From an uncultured Oscillospiraceae bacterium (GTDB lineage: Bacteria; Bacillota; Clostridia; Oscillospirales; Acutalibacteraceae), in the NCBI GenBank assembly GCA_958451705.1, contig CAUDRD010000075.1, positions 1-7,163 on the forward strand: a stretch of DNA of 7,163 nucleotides. Direction: 5' to 3'. The notes below the pieces were generated by a model, which was not told the DNA's origin, did no database searches, and was given only the letters and a program-made list of their open reading frames with translations. The position numbers and the translations under genes are program-made. Below, one piece after another: positions 5,825 to 7,163 of this stretch (position 1 is the first letter of the stretch; each line of letters starts with the position of its first letter).

Positions 5825-6400
5825 TCAGGCGATTATCTCACCCATAAGTCCGGGAGTTACACCGGCAGCATTTGATTCATCTGTATCAATGTGCATTGCA
5901 AGGGCAAACTTGGGGCTTACTCTTACAACAACATCACCGAAAATAAGTGAACGCTCTGCTGATTCAATCTTGACGCTTACAACCTGCTTATCAGAAAGAC
6001 CGTATTTTTCAGCATCCTCAGGTGTGCAGTGGATGTGACGCTTTGCGATAATAACGCCCTCGCTGATTTCTACTTCGCCCTTGGGTCCTACAAGCTTGCA
6101 GGCTCCGCTGCCGGCAATGTCTCCTGACTCTCTTACGGGAGCCTTAACGCCGATTGAACGTGCATCAGCTGCTGAAAGCTCAACCTGAGTATTAGGACGG
6201 ATGGGTCCGAGAATTGAAACTGAGGGGAAGCTGCCCTTTGTGCCTATAACCTGTATTCTCTCTTCACAGGCAAACTGGCCGGGCTGTGAGAGATCCTTTT
6301 TATGTGTAAGCTCATAGCCCTCTCCGAAAAGGATATCAAGAGTTTTGCGGTCAACGTGAACGTGACGCGCAGATGTTTCAACTAAAACTGTCTTTTCCAT
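5825..6400 (-). CDS. pduL: PduL-type phosphotransacylase (phosphate acetyl/propanoyltransferase)
   Basis: PduL interconverts acyl-CoA plus phosphate with acyl-phosphate plus CoA, feeding acetate or propionate kinase for ATP. It is unrelated to the classical Pta enzyme. The 191-residue protein has both beta-barrel repeats: SARHVHVD (10–17; His13, His15) and SQPGQFACEER (38–48). These are followed by IIAKRHIHCTPEDA (117–130; His122, His124) and MHIDTDESNAAG (169–180; His170). The listed His residues match the two-zinc site of the family. The sequence enters the core domain within about ten residues of the start, so the N-terminal encapsulation peptide of microcompartment PduL is absent. No shell genes are in view, which favours a soluble housekeeping role. 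The ATG has GGAGG eight bases upstream. A sigma-A-type promoter lies at 6443–6471, and a small membrane-protein gene follows in the same unit. Confidence 0.95.
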   Translation of the reverse strand: MEKTVLVETSARHVHVDRKTLDILFGEGYELTHKKDLSQPGQFACEERIQVIGTKGSFPSVSILGPIRPNTQVELSAADARSIGVKAPVRESGDIAGSGACKLVGPKGEVEISEGVIIAKRHIHCTPEDAEKYGLSDKQVVSVKIESAERSLIFGDVVVRVSPKFALAMHIDTDESNAAGVTPGLMGEIIA

Positions 6401-6442
6401 TTAAAAAACCTCCGAATTTATGTACATTCTTTCTTCCAGTAT

Positions 6443-6471
6443 ATATTACACCATTTTTCCAGCTAATTCAA
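6443..6471 (-). promoter_or_regulatory. Sigma-A-type promoter of pduL
   Basis: On the – strand TTGAAT (6471–6466) and TAATAT (6448–6443) are separated by exactly 17 bases. This predicts a start near 6436 and a leader of about 35 bases that includes the GGAGG site before pduL. Four of six consensus bases match in each box, with ideal spacing. Confidence 0.7.
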
Positions 6472-6511
6472 ATACTTTTAATAGCTTTAGAATAAGTTCA
6501 TTTTACGGCAT

Positions 6512-6538
6512 AAAAAATCCGCCAATTGCAGTCGGCGG
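6512..6538 (-). terminator. Terminator of the right-end membrane-protein gene
   Basis: CCGCC (6519–6523) pairs with GGCGG (6534–6538) around a 10-base loop. On the – strand the hairpin is followed by ATTTTTT. It lies about 57 bases after the stop of the gene at 6595 and before the pduL promoter, separating the two leftward units. The stem is short but all G–C. Confidence 0.7.
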
Positions 6539-6594
6539 TTGGAATTTTGACTATATGTTAATTATTATTTTTCCATAAATTAAGTTTTTCATAG

Positions 6595-6948
6595 TTATTT
6601 AGCTATATTTTGTTGATGATTAGATGTAGTTTCTAATATCTTTTGAATATTCTTAACATTATTCTTATTTACTTGATTGTCCTGCACCAAGATATCCGTG
6701 TTTTCAATAAGTTTTCCAAACCCGTATAAGGGCACCGTCAACAACCATGAAAGCATTGGACCAAAAATAAGAATAGGCGCACTGCAAACCCAACCTATCA
6801 AAAAATTTTCTTCGTCAAGCATATAAATGAATATTGCAATTGCACCTATTATTGAAGCCAAAACATACAAAACGAAAAAAATTTTGCTTAGTCTCTGGAT
6901 TTTCACTCCTATATCATCAAACATTTTGTCAACTTTTTCTTCAATCAT
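6595..6948 (-). CDS. Two-helix membrane protein, uncharacterised, divergent from XRE regulator
   Basis: A 117-residue protein of unknown function. After a charged N-terminus (MIEEKVDKMFDDIGVKIQRL) come membrane helix 1 (about 23–44), a short acidic loop (DEEN), and helix 2 (about 49–75). The conserved-looking LYGFGKLIENTDIL (74–87) follows, then a polar Asn/Gln/Lys tail (88–117) likely to be helical and cytoplasmic. The SW...LYGFG.LIENTD pattern recalls a widespread family of small clostridial membrane proteins without a known role; this is from memory, not a search. The ATG has AAGGAGG (6958–6964) nine bases upstream and a near-consensus promoter. The gene is visibly AT-richer than the metabolic genes to its left (for example 13 G/C of 60 at 6601–6660 against 29 of 60 at 6241–6300), which hints at later acquisition. 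Confidence 0.82.
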   Translation of the reverse strand: MIEEKVDKMFDDIGVKIQRLSKIFFVLYVLASIIGAIAIFIYMLDEENFLIGWVCSAPILIFGPMLSWLLTVPLYGFGKLIENTDILVQDNQVNKNNVKNIQKILETTSNHQQNIAK

Positions 6949-6986
6949 ATCTAAGATCCTCCTTGAAATTAATGTTTTGCAATTTC

Positions 6987-7015
6987 AGTATAATACTAAT
7001 TAATCGTTTTGTCAA
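6987..7015 (-). promoter_or_regulatory. Strong sigma-A promoter of the two-helix membrane protein
   Basis: The – strand carries a perfect TTGACA (7015–7010), 17 bases, then TATACT (6992–6987). The predicted start is near 6980, giving a leader of about 30 bases before the ATG at 6948. The -10 lies inside a short dyad (AGTATAATACT, 6987–6997), and the -35 touches the 15-bp dyad at 7014–7028, so repressor control is plausible. Confidence 0.8.
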
Positions 7016-7028
7016 CGATAATATCGTT
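7014..7028. promoter_or_regulatory. 15-bp perfect dyad, candidate operator of the divergent XRE regulator
   Basis: AACGATA, a central A, then TATCGTT: seven-base arms with perfect symmetry, the usual size for an XRE-dimer operator. It overlaps the last two bases of the -35 box of the leftward promoter and lies 55 bases before the XRE start at 7083. A single bound dimer could affect both divergent genes. Binding by the adjacent regulator is inference. Confidence 0.55.
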
Positions 7029-7030
7029 AT

Positions 7031-7051
7031 AAAAACGCAATTGCCGTTTTT
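7031..7051. repeat. Second dyad in the divergent intergenic region
   Basis: AAAAACG (7031–7037) is the inverted match of CGTTTTT (7045–7051) around a 7-base centre; GCAATTGC (7037–7044) is also self-complementary. It shares the AACG/CGTT motif with the neighbouring 15-bp dyad, so it may be a second operator half. It could also be the hairpin part of the XRE leader. Low-complexity A/T arms limit confidence. Confidence 0.35.
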
Positions 7052-7082
7052 TTAATTAAAATATATCCGGGAGATGAGATTG

Positions 7083-7163
7083 ATGACTTTTTGCCAGACA
7101 CTGCGCAATCTGATTGAAGAGCGTGGTATTACACAAAAGCAGTTAGCACATACGCTGAAAATC
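7083..7163 (+). CDS. XRE-family helix-turn-helix regulator, N-terminus only (runs off window)
   Basis: Twenty-seven codons are visible, reading MTFCQTLRNLIEERGITQKQ then LAHTLKI, the standard beginning of an XRE/Cro-CI domain (helix 1, then the ITQKQLA start of helix 2). ATG 7083 is chosen because GGGAG (7069–7073) lies nine bases upstream. An in-frame ATG at 7074 abuts that site and TTG 7080 is also possible but less likely. The protein continues past the window, so any effector or sensor domain is unseen. It is divergent from the two-helix membrane-protein gene across a dyad-rich promoter region, which suggests local control. No clear sigma-A promoter for this gene was found. Confidence 0.8.
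   Translation, partial: MTFCQTLRNLIEERGITQKQLAHTLKI

Noticed and set aside
6834..7055. + strand open frame across the divergent promoter region
   Set aside because: It is antisense to the membrane-protein gene, crosses its ribosome binding site, promoter and dyads, and has no start signal.

Overview
The window looks like chromosomal DNA of an anaerobic, endospore-forming Clostridia-type Firmicute. The main evidence is an adjacent gpr–spoIIP pair (spore germination protease and engulfment peptidoglycan hydrolase), a PduL-type phosphotransacylase, and strong AGGAGG-like ribosome binding sites. TTG starts are used freely, and A/T-flanked intrinsic terminators sit in short intergenic gaps. The species cannot be named from the sequence alone. 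Most genes are ordinary core or metabolic genes.

Left block (1–2003, + strand): the C-terminal two thirds of an inosine/uridine-type nucleoside hydrolase, followed after 5 bases by a 12-helix MFS permease. This is a probable uptake-and-cleavage pair for a nucleoside-like substrate. A bidirectional terminator at 1960–1997 separates it from the convergent sporulation block.

Sporulation block (2015–4582, – strand, transcribed leftwards): gpr, then spoIIP with its own candidate promoter and a leader hairpin. A short unrecognised one-helix membrane protein follows, with a TTG start and a strong ribosome binding site. Gpr degrades the DNA-protecting small acid-soluble proteins at germination, and SpoIIP trims peptidoglycan during engulfment. 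The third gene is a candidate sporulation accessory protein by position only.

Middle (4583–5050): an AT-rich gap holds an apparently ownerless leftward terminator and overlapping divergent -10 boxes. A small + strand XRE-type repressor gene follows, closed by a bidirectional terminator.

Metabolic block (5061–6471, – strand): a good sigma-A-type promoter, pduL (acyl-CoA/acyl-phosphate exchange, no microcompartment-targeting extension), a 69-residue one-helix membrane protein and a terminator. Then comes a Nim-like FMN-binding protein that is probably served by read-through or an unseen promoter.

Right end (6512–7163): markedly AT-richer DNA with a two-helix membrane protein. It is transcribed from a near-perfect promoter whose -35 box touches a 15-bp dyad, and it lies divergent from the start of another XRE-type regulator cut off by the window edge. 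This regulator/operator/membrane-protein unit is the most accessory-looking part. No RNA genes, CRISPR arrays, insertion sequences or riboswitches were recognised, and no gene-free stretch exceeds 300 bases.
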